From Novosphingobium sp. MW5 (GTDB lineage Bacteria; Pseudomonadota; Alphaproteobacteria; Sphingomonadales; Sphingomonadaceae): a DNA stretch of 64,000 nucleotides. Each line of letters starts with the position of its first letter. Positions within the stretch are counted from its first letter, which is position 1. The stretch lies in NCBI GenBank assembly GCA_025938935.1, contig JAPCWB010000001.1, positions 2,418,001-2,482,000 of the forward strand, given 5' to 3'. The notes beneath the pieces were generated by a model. The model was not told the origin of the DNA. It made no database searches and saw only the letters and a list, made by a program, of their open reading frames with translations. Below, piece after piece: positions 11,353-19,486 of the stretch. The position numbers were made by a program, and so were the translations under genes.

Positions 11353-12135
11353 ATGAGCTACGAAACCATCCTCACCGAACAGCGTGGGCCCGTTACCCTG
11401 ATCACGATCAACCGCCCGCAGGCGCTGAACGCGCTCAATACCCAGGTGCTGGACGAGCTGATCGATGCCTTCGCCAAGTTCGAAGCTGATGAGACGCAGC
11501 TCTGCGCCGTGCTGACTGGCTCGGGCGACAAGGCCTTCGTCGCGGGCGCGGACATCAAGGAAATGGTCGAGAAGGACGCGGTCGACTTCTACAAGCACGA
11601 CTTCTTCTCTAAGTGGACCAGTCACATCGTCCACGCCGTGCGCAAGCCGTGGATCGCGGCGGTGAACGGTTTCGCGCTGGGCGGCGGCTGCGAGGTCGCC
11701 ATGATGGCGGACTTCATCATCGCCTCCGAAAAGGCGCGCTTCGGCCAGCCGGAGATCAAGCTGGGTGTCGTTCCCGGCATGGGCGGGTCGCAGCGACTGA
11801 CCAAGGCGGTAGGCAAGTCCAAGGCGATGGACATGTGCCTGACGGGCCGCATGATGGACGCCGCCGAGGCCGAGCGTTCAGGCCTCGTCAGCCGCGTTGT
11901 GCCGCATGAGGAACTGCTCGATGCCGCGCTCAAGGCCGCTGCCGAAATCGCCGCGATGCCCCCGCTGGCCGCGATCGCCAACAAGGAACTGGTCAACGCA
12001 GCCTTCGAAACCACGCTGGAGCACGGCCTGCTGCACGAACGCCGCGTTTTCCAGATCACCGTCGCCACGGCTGACAAGGCCGAAGGCATGAGCGCCTTTG
12101 TCGAGAAGCGTCCCGGCGTGTGGCAGGGTCGCTGA
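11353..12135 (+). CDS. Enoyl-CoA hydratase
   Basis: A crotonase-fold hydratase of 260 residues. It has the oxyanion-hole segment AFVAGADIKEM near residue 62 and FALGGGCEVAMMADFIIA near 107. It also carries both catalytic glutamates in context: one in the latter segment and one in FGQPEIKLGVVPGMGG. In this operon it would hydrate methacrylyl-CoA to 3-hydroxyisobutyryl-CoA, although such enzymes are often broad. ATG 11353 has GGAGAG five bases upstream; the open frame extends 18 bases further up but only into the repeat element. It ends one base before the mmsB ATG. Confidence 0.92.
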   Translation: MSYETILTEQRGPVTLITINRPQALNALNTQVLDELIDAFAKFEADETQLCAVLTGSGDKAFVAGADIKEMVEKDAVDFYKHDFFSKWTSHIVHAVRKPWIAAVNGFALGGGCEVAMMADFIIASEKARFGQPEIKLGVVPGMGGSQRLTKAVGKSKAMDMCLTGRMMDAAEAERSGLVSRVVPHEELLDAALKAAAEIAAMPPLAAIANKELVNAAFETTLEHGLLHERRVFQITVATADKAEGMSAFVEKRPGVWQGR

Positions 12136-12136
12136 G

Positions 12137-13006
12137 ATGAAAATCGCCTTCATCGGCCTCGGCAACATGGGCGGCGGCATGGCCGCAAATCTGGTCAAGG
12201 CGGGGCATGAGGTTCGCGCTTTCGACCTTTCGGAAGCCGCGCTGGAACATGCGCGCGAAAACGGTTGCACAACCGTCACCACGGCGCGCGAAGCGGTTGA
12301 GGGAGTGGAGGCGGTTGTCTCGATGCTGCCCAACGGCAAGATCGTGGACAGCGTCTATGCCTCGGACGTGATCGGAGTGGCACCGCAGGCCGCGATCCTC
12401 CTCGATTGCTCGACCATCGACGTGGCGACCGCCAAGAAGGTCGCCGAAGCTGCCAAGGCTGCCGGTTACGAAATGGTCGATGCGCCCGTCTCCGGCGGAA
12501 TCGCGGCGGCCAATGCCGGTACGCTGACCTTCATGGTCGGCGGCAGCGATGAAGGCTTCTCCCGCGCCGAGCCAATCCTTGCCAAGATGGGCAAGGCGGT
12601 GATCCACGCTGGCGGCAGCGGGGCGGGGCAGGCTGCGAAGATCTGCAACAACATGCTGCTCGGCATCCACATGATCGGCACCTGCGAAGCCTTTGCCATG
12701 GCGCAGAAGCTGGGGCTCGATCCGCAGACCTTTTACGACATCGCCTCGGTCTCCTCAGGCCAGTGCTGGTCCATGACGAGCTATTGCCCGGTCCCGGGAG
12801 CTGGTCCGCAGAGCCCGGCGGACAATGACTACAAGCCCGGCTTTGCCGCCGCTTTGATGCTCAAGGACCTGACGCTGGCGATGGAAGCCGCTGGGACGGC
12901 GGGCGTCGATGCCGAAATGGGCAAGCGCGCCAAGGAACTTTATCAGGCGTGGGTCGATGCCGGGAATGGCGGGGTGGACTTCTCGGGGATCATCAAGACG
13001 CTCTAA
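12137..13006 (+). CDS. mmsB: 3-hydroxyisobutyrate dehydrogenase
   Basis: An NAD-dependent beta-hydroxyacid dehydrogenase of 289 residues that oxidises 3-hydroxyisobutyrate to methylmalonate semialdehyde. It contains the N-terminal dinucleotide motif FIGLGNMGGGMAANL, the substrate motif DAPVSGGIAAANAGTL near residue 114, the catalytic Lys in GAGQAAKICNNMLL near 167, and the C-terminal KDLTLAMEAA. It is the last gene of the valine-type operon, starting one base after the hydratase stop. The convergent Nudix gene overlaps its last four bases, and no clear terminator was seen between them. Confidence 0.93.
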   Translation: MKIAFIGLGNMGGGMAANLVKAGHEVRAFDLSEAALEHARENGCTTVTTAREAVEGVEAVVSMLPNGKIVDSVYASDVIGVAPQAAILLDCSTIDVATAKKVAEAAKAAGYEMVDAPVSGGIAAANAGTLTFMVGGSDEGFSRAEPILAKMGKAVIHAGGSGAGQAAKICNNMLLGIHMIGTCEAFAMAQKLGLDPQTFYDIASVSSGQCWSMTSYCPVPGAGPQSPADNDYKPGFAAALMLKDLTLAMEAAGTAGVDAEMGKRAKELYQAWVDAGNGGVDFSGIIKTL

Positions 13007-13515
13007 CCGAGCAGCTTGGGCCCCATCAGCATCAGTAACTTGCCGTCGATCGCGTCGCCCTTGGCCCGGCGCTCGGCGATAAAGACTTCCAGCCGGTCAA
13101 GCGCGACGCGGTGGACGGTGATGTTCTCGCTCTCCGTTCCGCCGCCCTCGCTGACCTTTTCGAGGTCATAGGCGCGGATCAGCGAATAGCTTTCCGTGAC
13201 CATGCCGGGCGAGGACCAGAACTCGCCAAACGATTCCAAGCGGCCGGCGCGGTATCCGGTTTCCTCTTCGAGCTCGCGTGCTGCGGCGATCAGGTCTTCT
13301 TCCTCGGCGTCATCGCCGTCGCCGATCAGACCCGCGGGGAGTTCGATGCAGTTGCGGCCGAGCGGCACACGGAACTGCTCGACGAGGATGACGTGACCGT
13401 CCTCCACGGCGAGGATCACCGCCGCCCGGATGCCCCGCGCGCGGCTGACATATTCCCAGCGGCCATTGACCTTGGCGGTGATGAACTTGCCCTGCCAGAC
13501 GATTTCTTCGGACAT
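13003..13515 (-). CDS. Nudix hydrolase (ADP-ribose pyrophosphatase-like)
   Basis: A Nudix protein of 170 residues. The Nudix box is recognisable as GLIGDGDDAEEED followed by LIAAARELEEETGY (about residues 62-88), with an extra residue or two in its first loop. ELPAGL before the box and the later EFWSSPGMVTESYSLIRAYDLE are typical of ADP-sugar pyrophosphatases. The substrate is inferred as ADP-ribose or a similar nucleoside diphosphate derivative. It starts in a TGATG overlap with the upstream TPM-domain gene, so it is the last gene of the lemA operon. Confidence 0.87.
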   Translation of the reverse strand: MSEEIVWQGKFITAKVNGRWEYVSRARGIRAAVILAVEDGHVILVEQFRVPLGRNCIELPAGLIGDGDDAEEEDLIAAARELEEETGYRAGRLESFGEFWSSPGMVTESYSLIRAYDLEKVSEGGGTESENITVHRVALDRLEVFIAERRAKGDAIDGKLLMLMGPKLLG

Positions 13516-14198
13516 CAGACCTCGATCAGCCGGTCGGGCAGCTCGTTGACGTCATTTTCGTGTCGCGGGAAGTGCTCGGCGAGTACCGCACCAACTTCGC
13601 CTACTGCGGCAATCATACCGTCTGCTACGCGTCCCTTGGCGAGTTCCGCGATCATGGATGCCATCGCGTGCCCCCAGACCTCCGGGGCAACCTGCTTAGA
13701 GATTGCTTCGTCCGCGACGATCTCTGCGCGGTGTTCGGCCATGGAGAGGTAGATCAGGATGCCAGTGCGGCCATGTGTTCGCCGCTCTGCCCCGACCTTG
13801 AAGCAGGTGATCGCGCGGGCACGGACACGGGCGTTGCGGATCGGGCGGGGTGTTAGCCACAGGCGCAATGGCTTCCATAGGAGAATGAGCCATGAGCCGC
13901 CGAACTTCAGCGCGGCGACTATTGCGGCCAGCTCGAACAGATGCCGCGGTGTCCACTCAACTGTCCAGCCGCCAAGCACGCGGTCCCAGATGCCCAGGTA
14001 AAAATCCGGGACAATGGCGAGTGCCGACAAGGCAAGAAGCGCGGCGAGGGCCGACCAGACCAGCGCGACGTCGTGATAGGTGTCGGACTGCTCGGTGACG
14101 ATTGTGACGATCTCGCCCGCCGTACCGCCTTCCGCCGCGCGCACGGCTTCGGCGACGCGGGTACGGTCGGCCTCGGTCATCTGGATGGTATTTGCCAT
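13515..14198 (-). CDS. TPM-domain membrane protein
   Basis: A protein of 227 residues with a short N-terminal soluble part (AVRAAEGGTAGEIVTIVTEQSD), two or three hydrophobic helices around residues 46-108, and a C-terminal TPM domain (RTHGRTGILIYLSMAEHRAEIVAD near residue 140). TPM domains occur in bacterial YgcG-type proteins and in a plant photosystem II repair factor. The usual biochemical role is unclear, with phosphatase activity reported for some. It follows a first TPM gene by nine bases and overlaps the Nudix gene by one base, in a lemA-led operon. Confidence 0.82.
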   Translation of the reverse strand: MANTIQMTEADRTRVAEAVRAAEGGTAGEIVTIVTEQSDTYHDVALVWSALAALLALSALAIVPDFYLGIWDRVLGGWTVEWTPRHLFELAAIVAALKFGGSWLILLWKPLRLWLTPRPIRNARVRARAITCFKVGAERRTHGRTGILIYLSMAEHRAEIVADEAISKQVAPEVWGHAMASMIAELAKGRVADGMIAAVGEVGAVLAEHFPRHENDVNELPDRLIEV

Positions 14199-14207
14199 GC
14201 GATCCCC

Positions 14208-15053
14208 CTACCAGCTGCCCGAGGAGCCGCCGCCGCCGAAGCTGCCGCCGCCGCCAGAAAATCCGCCACCACCGCCGAAGCCGCCGCCACCGGAAAATCC
14301 GCCGCCGCCGCCATGCGAACGGCCGCTGGCCAGCCCTTCGAGCACGGACCACATGATCACGGTGCCAAGCCCGCTGTCATCCCGGTAACGCCGGCCGCCC
14401 CTGCGCGAGCGGATCATGGCAGGCAGGATGAAAATCAGGAAGAACAGGAATATGAAGAAGATCACGGACCCGGGCGAGGCATCGTTGTTCTTCGGGCGGC
14501 TTTGCGCCTGTTGGGCAACCTTGGCGGCCTCCTCGGCCGGAAGGGTCAACTGCTTGATGATGGCATCCGTGCCAGCCTCGATACCGGCTGGCATGTCACC
14601 CGCCTTGAAGGCGGGAACGATCTGCTGCTGGACGATCAGCGAAGTGAGGCCATCGGTAAGGATCGGCTCAAGGCCGTAACCGACCTCGATACGAACCTTT
14701 CGCTCAGTCGGCGCGACGATCAGCAGGGCGCCATCATTGCGCTCTTTGTCTCCGATGCCCCAATTCCGGCCAAGCTGGTAGCCGTAGTCTGCAATGTCGT
14801 AACCTTGCAGGTCGGGCAGGGTGACCACTACGACCTGGCGCTGCGACTGCTTCTCAAGCCCGTCCAGCTTCTGCACCAGCCGCGCTTCGACATCGTCGGG
14901 GATGATGTTTGCCCCGTCGACCACGCGGCCGGTCAGCTTGGGAAAGGTCTGCGCCTGCGCCGGCAGCGCCAGCAGGCTTGCCAGCGCCGCCAAAAGCAGC
15001 ACGGCAAGCCCGATCAGGCGGCGGGTCGGCTGGCGCCCGGCAAGGCCAGGCAT
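14208..15053 (-). CDS. YgcG-like TPM-domain protein with glycine-rich tail
   Basis: A protein of 281 residues. It has a signal peptide (hydrophobic residues about 14-34, ending ALPAQAQ), a TPM domain from about residue 38 to 170 (GRVVDGANIIPDD, YGYQLGRNWGIGDKERNDGALLIVAP, VGYGLEPILTD), a transmembrane helix near residue 200 and a long Gly/Ser tail of GGGGFSGGGG units. This layout is classical for the partner of LemA. I chose ATG 15053 because GGAG lies eight bases upstream; a GTG at 15062 would add three residues. It probably works at the cytoplasmic membrane with LemA, but the function is not established. Confidence 0.87.
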   Translation of the reverse strand: MPGLAGRQPTRRLIGLAVLLLAALASLLALPAQAQTFPKLTGRVVDGANIIPDDVEARLVQKLDGLEKQSQRQVVVVTLPDLQGYDIADYGYQLGRNWGIGDKERNDGALLIVAPTERKVRIEVGYGLEPILTDGLTSLIVQQQIVPAFKAGDMPAGIEAGTDAIIKQLTLPAEEAAKVAQQAQSRPKNNDASPGSVIFFIFLFFLIFILPAMIRSRRGGRRYRDDSGLGTVIMWSVLEGLASGRSHGGGGGFSGGGGFGGGGGFSGGGGSFGGGGSSGSW

Positions 15054-15064
15054 GGCGGTCACTC

Positions 15065-15682
15065 CTAGAGCTTGCCCTCAAGGCTGGGAGCGACTTCCGC
15101 GCCCGGAGTGGAGGCCTGATAAGGCACCATCGGCTTGGCACCGTAGAAGATCTTGGCGCCCACCGCGTCCGGGAAGGTGCGGATCGTGGTGTTATATTCC
15201 TGCACCGCCGCATTGTAATCGCGAAGGGTAATGCGGATGCGGTTTTCTTGGCCCTCAAGTTGGCTTTGCAGCATCTGGTAATTGGTGATGCTCTTCAGCT
15301 CGGGATAGGCTTCGACATTGGCGAGCAGGCGGCCAAACCCGGCCAACGATCCCGAAAGCTGGTTCTGCGCTTCCTGGAACTGCTTCATCTTGGCCGGATC
15401 GCTGAGATCCTCACCATTGAGCTGGATGCTGGTTGCCTTGGCGCGCGCTTCGACGACGCCGACAAGGATGCCCTTTTCCTGATCCGCCGCGCCCTTGGCA
15501 ACGGCCGCGAGGTTGGGGACGAGATTGGCGCGTTCCTGGAAGGCGGCCTGGACGTCAGCCCACTTGGCCTTGGCCTTTTCCTCTGCGGTGGGCACCGAAT
15601 TGATGCCGCAACCGGCGAGGCTCAATGCCGCACCGCCGACAATGGCAGCGTGAGCGAGGCGGCGGGGGAGCGATTGGCGCAT
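15065..15682 (-). CDS. LemA family lipoprotein
   Basis: A LemA-family protein of 205 residues. The N-terminus is a lipoprotein signal with lipobox LAGC near residue 24. The rest is helical, with the family motifs AAFQERANLVPNL near residue 48, ANVEAYPELKS near 125 and ENRIRITLRDYNAAVQEYN near 150, ending in FYGAKPMVPYQAS. ATG 15682 is chosen because upstream in-frame codons precede the signal peptide without purpose. It is the first gene of a four-gene operon (lemA, two TPM genes, Nudix). The proposed role is membrane or envelope homeostasis, on weak evidence. Confidence 0.88.
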   Translation of the reverse strand: MRQSLPRRLAHAAIVGGAALSLAGCGINSVPTAEEKAKAKWADVQAAFQERANLVPNLAAVAKGAADQEKGILVGVVEARAKATSIQLNGEDLSDPAKMKQFQEAQNQLSGSLAGFGRLLANVEAYPELKSITNYQMLQSQLEGQENRIRITLRDYNAAVQEYNTTIRTFPDAVGAKIFYGAKPMVPYQASTPGAEVAPSLEGKL

Positions 15683-15874
15683 TCGGTCAGTTCCCTCTCT
15701 GTGCGGCACATGCCGCTGGTGGAGCGAATGTAGAGGGGCAGCGGGCGAGTTCAAGCGGCACACACGAACATAATGGAAAACACAGGTTTACTTGACTCGC
15801 GCGTCCATCGTGGCAGCTTTCCGGCGCGGGTCATGGCCCGTGGGTGCCGCGTGGGGCGGCAGAGGGGACGCGTC

Positions 15875-16294
15875 ATGGGAATGATAAGTGAATTCAAGGA
15901 TTTCGTAAACAAGGGCAATGTCATGGACCTTGCCGTCGGTGTCATCATCGGCGGGGCTTTTGGCAAGATCGTGACGGCATTGACCGATGACATCATCATG
16001 CCGGTCATCGCCGCTGTTGTCGGCAACACCGACTTCTCGGCAAATTACCTCGTCCTGGGCGGCGGTGACAAGGTTACCGAGGGCATGTCGCTTGAGGCGG
16101 CGCGCGCCGCCGGCGCGAATGTGCTGGCCTGGGGCGACATGATCAGCGTGGTGATCAATTTCCTGATCCTCGCCTTCGTGATCTTCCAGCTGGTGAAATT
16201 TGCCAACCGCATCAATCCGCCCGCGCCTGCCGCACCTGCGGGGCCGAGTGAAGTTGAGCTCTTGACGGAAATCCGCGATGCGTTGAAGAAGTAA
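15875..16294 (+). CDS. mscL: Large-conductance mechanosensitive channel MscL
   Basis: MscL is a homopentameric inner-membrane channel that opens under membrane tension during hypo-osmotic shock. The protein has 139 residues, the usual size. It begins MGMISEFKDFVNKGNVMDLAVGV-type N-terminal helix and TM1 (about residues 14-45). It then has a periplasmic loop rich in Gly and charged residues, TM2 (about 88-112, ISVVINFLILAFVIFQLVKF) and a cytoplasmic C-terminal helix (EVELLTEIRDALKK). ATG 15875 is preceded by AGAGGGGACG. It is followed by a clear terminator. Confidence 0.95.
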   Translation: MGMISEFKDFVNKGNVMDLAVGVIIGGAFGKIVTALTDDIIMPVIAAVVGNTDFSANYLVLGGGDKVTEGMSLEAARAAGANVLAWGDMISVVINFLILAFVIFQLVKFANRINPPAPAAPAGPSEVELLTEIRDALKK

Positions 16295-16318
16295 GTCTAT
16301 TCGCTTCTGAGCGACTTT

Positions 16319-16350
16319 GGGGCGGCGCCGTTTCGGTTGCTGCCCCTTTT
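16319..16350 (+). terminator. Rho-independent terminator of mscL
   Basis: GGGGCGGC (16319-16326) pairs with GCTGCCCC (16339-16346) with one G-T pair and a 12-base loop, followed by TTTTCTTTT. It starts 25 bases after the mscL stop. Confidence 0.8.
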
Positions 16351-16375
16351 CTTTTGCACCCCGCATCCCTATATC

Positions 16376-16690
16376 GGTTCTGCCGGTTTCGACCGGCTAT
16401 GGTGATAAATTGCGGCGTGCAATAGATGCAGCGGACCCGGGGCGGTACCCGGCGGCTCCACCATTACCCTCCTGCGGCATCCGCAGGAAATCCCTTGTCG
16501 GGGAGGTAATGACGGGGCCGAACTAGGATCGACGTGTATTGAAAAGCGCCGTTTTTGCCCGGGCTGAGTAACCCGTTCAAGGCTCAAAACTCATAAGTGC
16601 CAACGACAACGAAGCACTTGCTCTCGCAGCGTAATTCTAGGGGCTAACGCCCTGAAGTTACAAAGTTAGAACGCGGTTGGACCGACCGGG
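16376..16690 (+). ncRNA. ssrA: Circularly permuted two-piece tmRNA
   Basis: tmRNA rescues stalled ribosomes and tags the nascent peptide. The gene order is inverted, as in alphaproteobacteria. The acceptor piece comes first and ends CGGCTCC-A-CCA at 16453-16463. An intervening stretch of about 50 bases would be removed. The coding piece then starts GGGGCCG at 16514-16520. These two strands pair into a seven-base acceptor stem with a G-U at the third pair, the alanine identity element. The tag frame at 16599-16634 reads ANDNEALALAA and stops with TAA. The outer ends are approximate because I could not fold the pseudoknots reliably; the 5' end is set just after the mscL terminator and the 3' end before the repeats at 16686-16827. 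Confidence 0.9.
16599..16634 (+). other. tmRNA proteolysis-tag reading frame
   Basis: Codons GCC AAC GAC AAC GAA GCA, then CTT GCT CTC GCA GCG TAA, encode ANDNEALALAA. The resume codon is GCC. The Leu-Ala-Leu-Ala-Ala end is the usual degradation signal for ClpXP-type proteases. Confidence 0.92.
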
Positions 16691-16827
16691 CAACAGAACG
16701 GATTCCAGCGGCCCGGGGTGGGCCGGGCAACAGAACCACCCCACCGTTTTCTCTTGGACCTTGCTGCCCGGAGCCGCCCGAAACGTCAGACTTGTGGGCC
16801 GGGCAACAGCACCACCCCACCGTTTTC
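16686..16827. repeat. Short direct repeats downstream of tmRNA
   Basis: The 34-base segments 16718-16751 and 16794-16827 are identical except for one base (AACAGA versus AACAGC). They share GTGGGCCGGGCAACAG and CACCCCACCGTTTTC. A third, partial copy, CCGGGCAACAGAAC, lies at 16686-16699. The copies start 37 and 76 bases apart. In each long copy the GTGGG and CCCAC parts can pair into a stem followed by CGTTTTC, so they may be duplicated terminators of the tmRNA or of a convergent transcript. No gene lies in 16691-16828. Confidence 0.6.
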
Positions 16828-16828
16828 C

Positions 16829-17089
16829 TTAGTTTCGCTCGACCTTGGCAAAGACCGCTGCGTCTTTCGCAGCCTGTTCGTACTTCAGGCAATCGAGGAT
16901 CTTTGCCCCCGCCATGAAGACCGCGCCCGAACAGGCGAGGAACAGCATCCAGCCGCCGTAACCGGGGAACTGGTCGAGGTAATGGAGGCCGCGCGAGCAT
17001 CCGCCCAGCGCCAGCGCATAGATGATCAGGAAAGCCTCTATCCGCGTCTTGATGACAAAAAGACGGGAAACCTTTCGCAGCATCGGCAA
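16829..17089 (-). CDS. Small conserved membrane protein, function unknown
   Basis: A protein of 86 residues (84 if it starts at the second Met, 17083). It has two hydrophobic segments, about residues 18-32 (AFLIIYALALGG) and 44-62 (WMLFLACSGAVFMAGAKILDCL), then a short charged tail KYEQAAKDAAVFAKVERN. I recall similar small proteins in sphingomonads but no function. It stands alone between the tmRNA repeats and the ast genes. The following 110 bp (17090-17199) show nothing I can name. Confidence 0.65.
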   Translation of the reverse strand: MPMLRKVSRLFVIKTRIEAFLIIYALALGGCSRGLHYLDQFPGYGGWMLFLACSGAVFMAGAKILDCLKYEQAAKDAAVFAKVERN

Positions 17090-17199
17090 TCCTTCTTACA
17101 CTCTTGTTACGCTTCGCAACCTTCGTGCCATTCCCGCTTTTGCAGGGGGCACAGTGGTTAAGAACGGCTTAGGTGTAAAGCTTACCGACAGAGTAACAA

Positions 17200-18450
17200 T
17201 TAGGCCAGCGACTCGAGACCAAGCGTGGCCAAAAGCGCCTGGCGCGCCTTTACGACCGTTTCCTCGAGCGAAACGAACTGCAGGTCGAAAGGTTCGATTG
17301 TTTCGGGCCAATGCTGCGAAATGACCCGCTCGATGGCGTCTGCCTTTGCCTCGTCAATGAGGAAGCGTGGATCGATGGTCGCCGGATCTGCAACTACGCG
17401 CAGGCGCAAACAGGCCGGGCCGCCGCCGTTCGCCATCGACTGACGTACATCGACCGGCAGGACCTGTCGGATCGGGCCATTGCTGGCGACCAGCCGGTCT
17501 ATGTAGCCGCGAGTTGCCGGTTGCTCGGCACATTCCGACGGCACGATAAGCGCCATTCCGCCGGTCGGGAGTGTAACGAGCTGCGCGTTGAACAGGTAGG
17601 AGGCTACCGCATCGGCCAGGCTGACCTCGCTATCCGGCACGATCACGATCTCAGCCTCTGGCAGTGCCTGCCGGATGCGGCGGTACGTACCTTCGGGGTC
17701 AGCGAAGGCAAATTCGTGGCAGAACAGCACGTTCTCGTTCGCTACTGCCACGACATCGTTATGAAAGGCGCCCGCGGCGATGGCTTCGGGCTTCTGCTCG
17801 ACGAACAGCGATCGCTGCGGATCGAGGCCATGTCCGCGTGCAATCGCCCGGCTCGCCTGTTCGTGCTGGCGAGCTGGGAACTTGCCGCCCGGCCGGCCAT
17901 AGACAAATATCTCAAGGCCCGGCCGATCGTGGCCAGCGCACATCCGCATGTGGTTTGCGGCGCCCTCGTCTCCGAAGCTGGGCGGGACCGGGGGATGCAG
18001 GGCGAAGTGATCCTTGCTGGCGAAGGCGACCATCAACTGGCGCAGGGTGTCCGGCCATTCCTGAGCCCGGTGCGGCATGGAGACGAGGTTCGCCGGAGTC
18101 AGGTGGCAGCGGCCATCCGCCGTGTCGGGCGCGGGCGAGACTGTGGCGGCATTGGCAGTCCACATCGAACTGGCGGACCATGCCATGGCGGTCAGCACAT
18201 CGTCCGTTTCGGGCTGGGCATTCAGGGCGCGGAGATAGGCGTGATTGGGTCGGGGCAGGGGGACGAGGAAGCCCTGCGGCAAGCCCAGCGCCATGTTGTG
18301 ACGCATCTTGGCGAGGCCTTGCAGCGCGGCAGCGCGCGGCTGCGAGGCTTGTCCGGCATGGGCCGTGGCGGCAAGGTTGCCAAAGCTGAGGCCCGCGTAG
18401 TTGTGCGTGGGGCCGATCAGGCCATCGAAATTGATTTCCACCAGAGCCAT
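17200..18450 (-). CDS. astB: N-succinylarginine dihydrolase AstB
   Basis: AstB converts N2-succinylarginine to N2-succinylornithine, releasing CO2 and two NH3, the second step of the arginine succinyltransferase pathway. The protein has 416 residues with the guanidino-modifying enzyme fold. Diagnostic stretches are EINFDGLIGPTHNYAGLS at the N-terminus, MWTANAATVSPAPDT near residue 117, ANHMRMC near 190, FHNDVVAVANENV near 247, and QSMANGGGPACLRLRV near 355 including the expected catalytic Cys region. ATG 18450 starts right before the family N-terminus; the open frame reaches further upstream only into astA. It follows astA by four bases. Confidence 0.94.
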   Translation of the reverse strand: MALVEINFDGLIGPTHNYAGLSFGNLAATAHAGQASQPRAAALQGLAKMRHNMALGLPQGFLVPLPRPNHAYLRALNAQPETDDVLTAMAWSASSMWTANAATVSPAPDTADGRCHLTPANLVSMPHRAQEWPDTLRQLMVAFASKDHFALHPPVPPSFGDEGAANHMRMCAGHDRPGLEIFVYGRPGGKFPARQHEQASRAIARGHGLDPQRSLFVEQKPEAIAAGAFHNDVVAVANENVLFCHEFAFADPEGTYRRIRQALPEAEIVIVPDSEVSLADAVASYLFNAQLVTLPTGGMALIVPSECAEQPATRGYIDRLVASNGPIRQVLPVDVRQSMANGGGPACLRLRVVADPATIDPRFLIDEAKADAIERVISQHWPETIEPFDLQFVSLEETVVKARQALLATLGLESLA

Positions 18451-18454
18451 CGGC

Positions 18455-19486
18455 CTACCACCTTGCCACGTGGGTAACAGTATCGCCCGGTTCGACAGCG
18501 AGCGCACGGGCGGAAGTCTTATCCACCACGATGCCGTCTCCGTCGTGCTCAACCCAACCGTAAGCCGTCCGGAAATCGGCCAGCCTGCCGGTCGAAAGCA
18601 GCCGCTTCTCGCCGCGCAGGTGTTCGCCTAGTTCATCCGAAAGGGCCACGATGCGCGCGTCTTCGGCCTCGCGGATCGAACGGATGCGGTCGGTGCGCAC
18701 GGTCATGGTCGGGCCGCCATCGAAGATGTCGATATAATTTTCCCAGGCAAAGCCTTCCTCCTCAAGCATCCGCATGGCGGCGCGGCCCGAAGGGTGGGGC
18801 ACACCAATCACCGAACGGGCGTGTTCGGAGAGCATGGCGATATAGACCGGGTGCTTGGGCATGAGATCAGCGATGAACTGGTTGCCGTGCTTGGCGTTGA
18901 ATTCGTCCGCATCCTGGAAATTCATGCCGAAGAACCGGCCGGCCACGCCATCCCAGAAGGGCGAGCCACCTGCCTCGTCGATCACCCCGCGCAGTTCGGC
19001 CAGCGTCCTGTCGGCAAAGCGCTCACGATGCGCGCGCATGAACAGGTAGCGGCTGCGCGCGATCAGTAGGCCGAGGCCGCCCGCGCGCTCGCCGGGGTGG
19101 AGGAACAGGCCGCCGACCTCGCTCGCGCCCTCAAGGTCCGTGGAGAGGTTCAGGATATCGGCGCGGAAGGTCCGGCCCAGTTCCTCGCTGTGCTGCGTCA
19201 GCGCGCCGATGCGGTAGGAATAGAACGGCCACTTGAGCCCGACGGCGGAGAAGATCTGGCAGGTCCCGCGGACTTCGCCGGTGGCCGTGTTCTCCAGTAC
19301 GAAAACGAACAGGTCATCGCCCAGTTCGTCCTCAATCCGGGCAAATGCGGCAGCAGATCTCTCGAGCTTTGCATTGAGCGCCTTGCGGTCAGGCGGCAGG
19401 TTGGTGAAACCACCACCGGTGCGCTTCGCCATCTCGTACAGGTGTTGCAGGTCGCCGGGCACTGCGGCGCGGATGACGTGGGTCAT
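18455..19486 (-). CDS. astA: Arginine N-succinyltransferase AstA
   Basis: AstA transfers succinyl from succinyl-CoA to arginine, the first step of the AST pathway. The protein has 343 residues of the family's GNAT-like fold: VIRAAVPGDLQHLYEMAKRTGGGFTNLP-type N-terminus, ASEVGGLFLHPGERAGGLG near residue 130, FWDGVAGRFFGMNFQDAD near 192, and ENYIDIFDGGPTM near 257. It overlaps the upstream M20 hydrolase gene by four bases (ATGA), and astB follows, giving one operon of three genes. The remaining AST genes (astC, astD, astE) are not in the window. Confidence 0.94.
   Translation of the reverse strand: MTHVIRAAVPGDLQHLYEMAKRTGGGFTNLPPDRKALNAKLERSAAAFARIEDELGDDLFVFVLENTATGEVRGTCQIFSAVGLKWPFYSYRIGALTQHSEELGRTFRADILNLSTDLEGASEVGGLFLHPGERAGGLGLLIARSRYLFMRAHRERFADRTLAELRGVIDEAGGSPFWDGVAGRFFGMNFQDADEFNAKHGNQFIADLMPKHPVYIAMLSEHARSVIGVPHPSGRAAMRMLEEEGFAWENYIDIFDGGPTMTVRTDRIRSIREAEDARIVALSDELGEHLRGEKRLLSTGRLADFRTAYGWVEHDGDGIVVDKTSARALAVEPGDTVTHVARW

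Noticed and set aside
17311..18477. 388-codon + strand frame over astB
   Set aside because: AstB motifs on the minus strand are unambiguous and the + frame has none.
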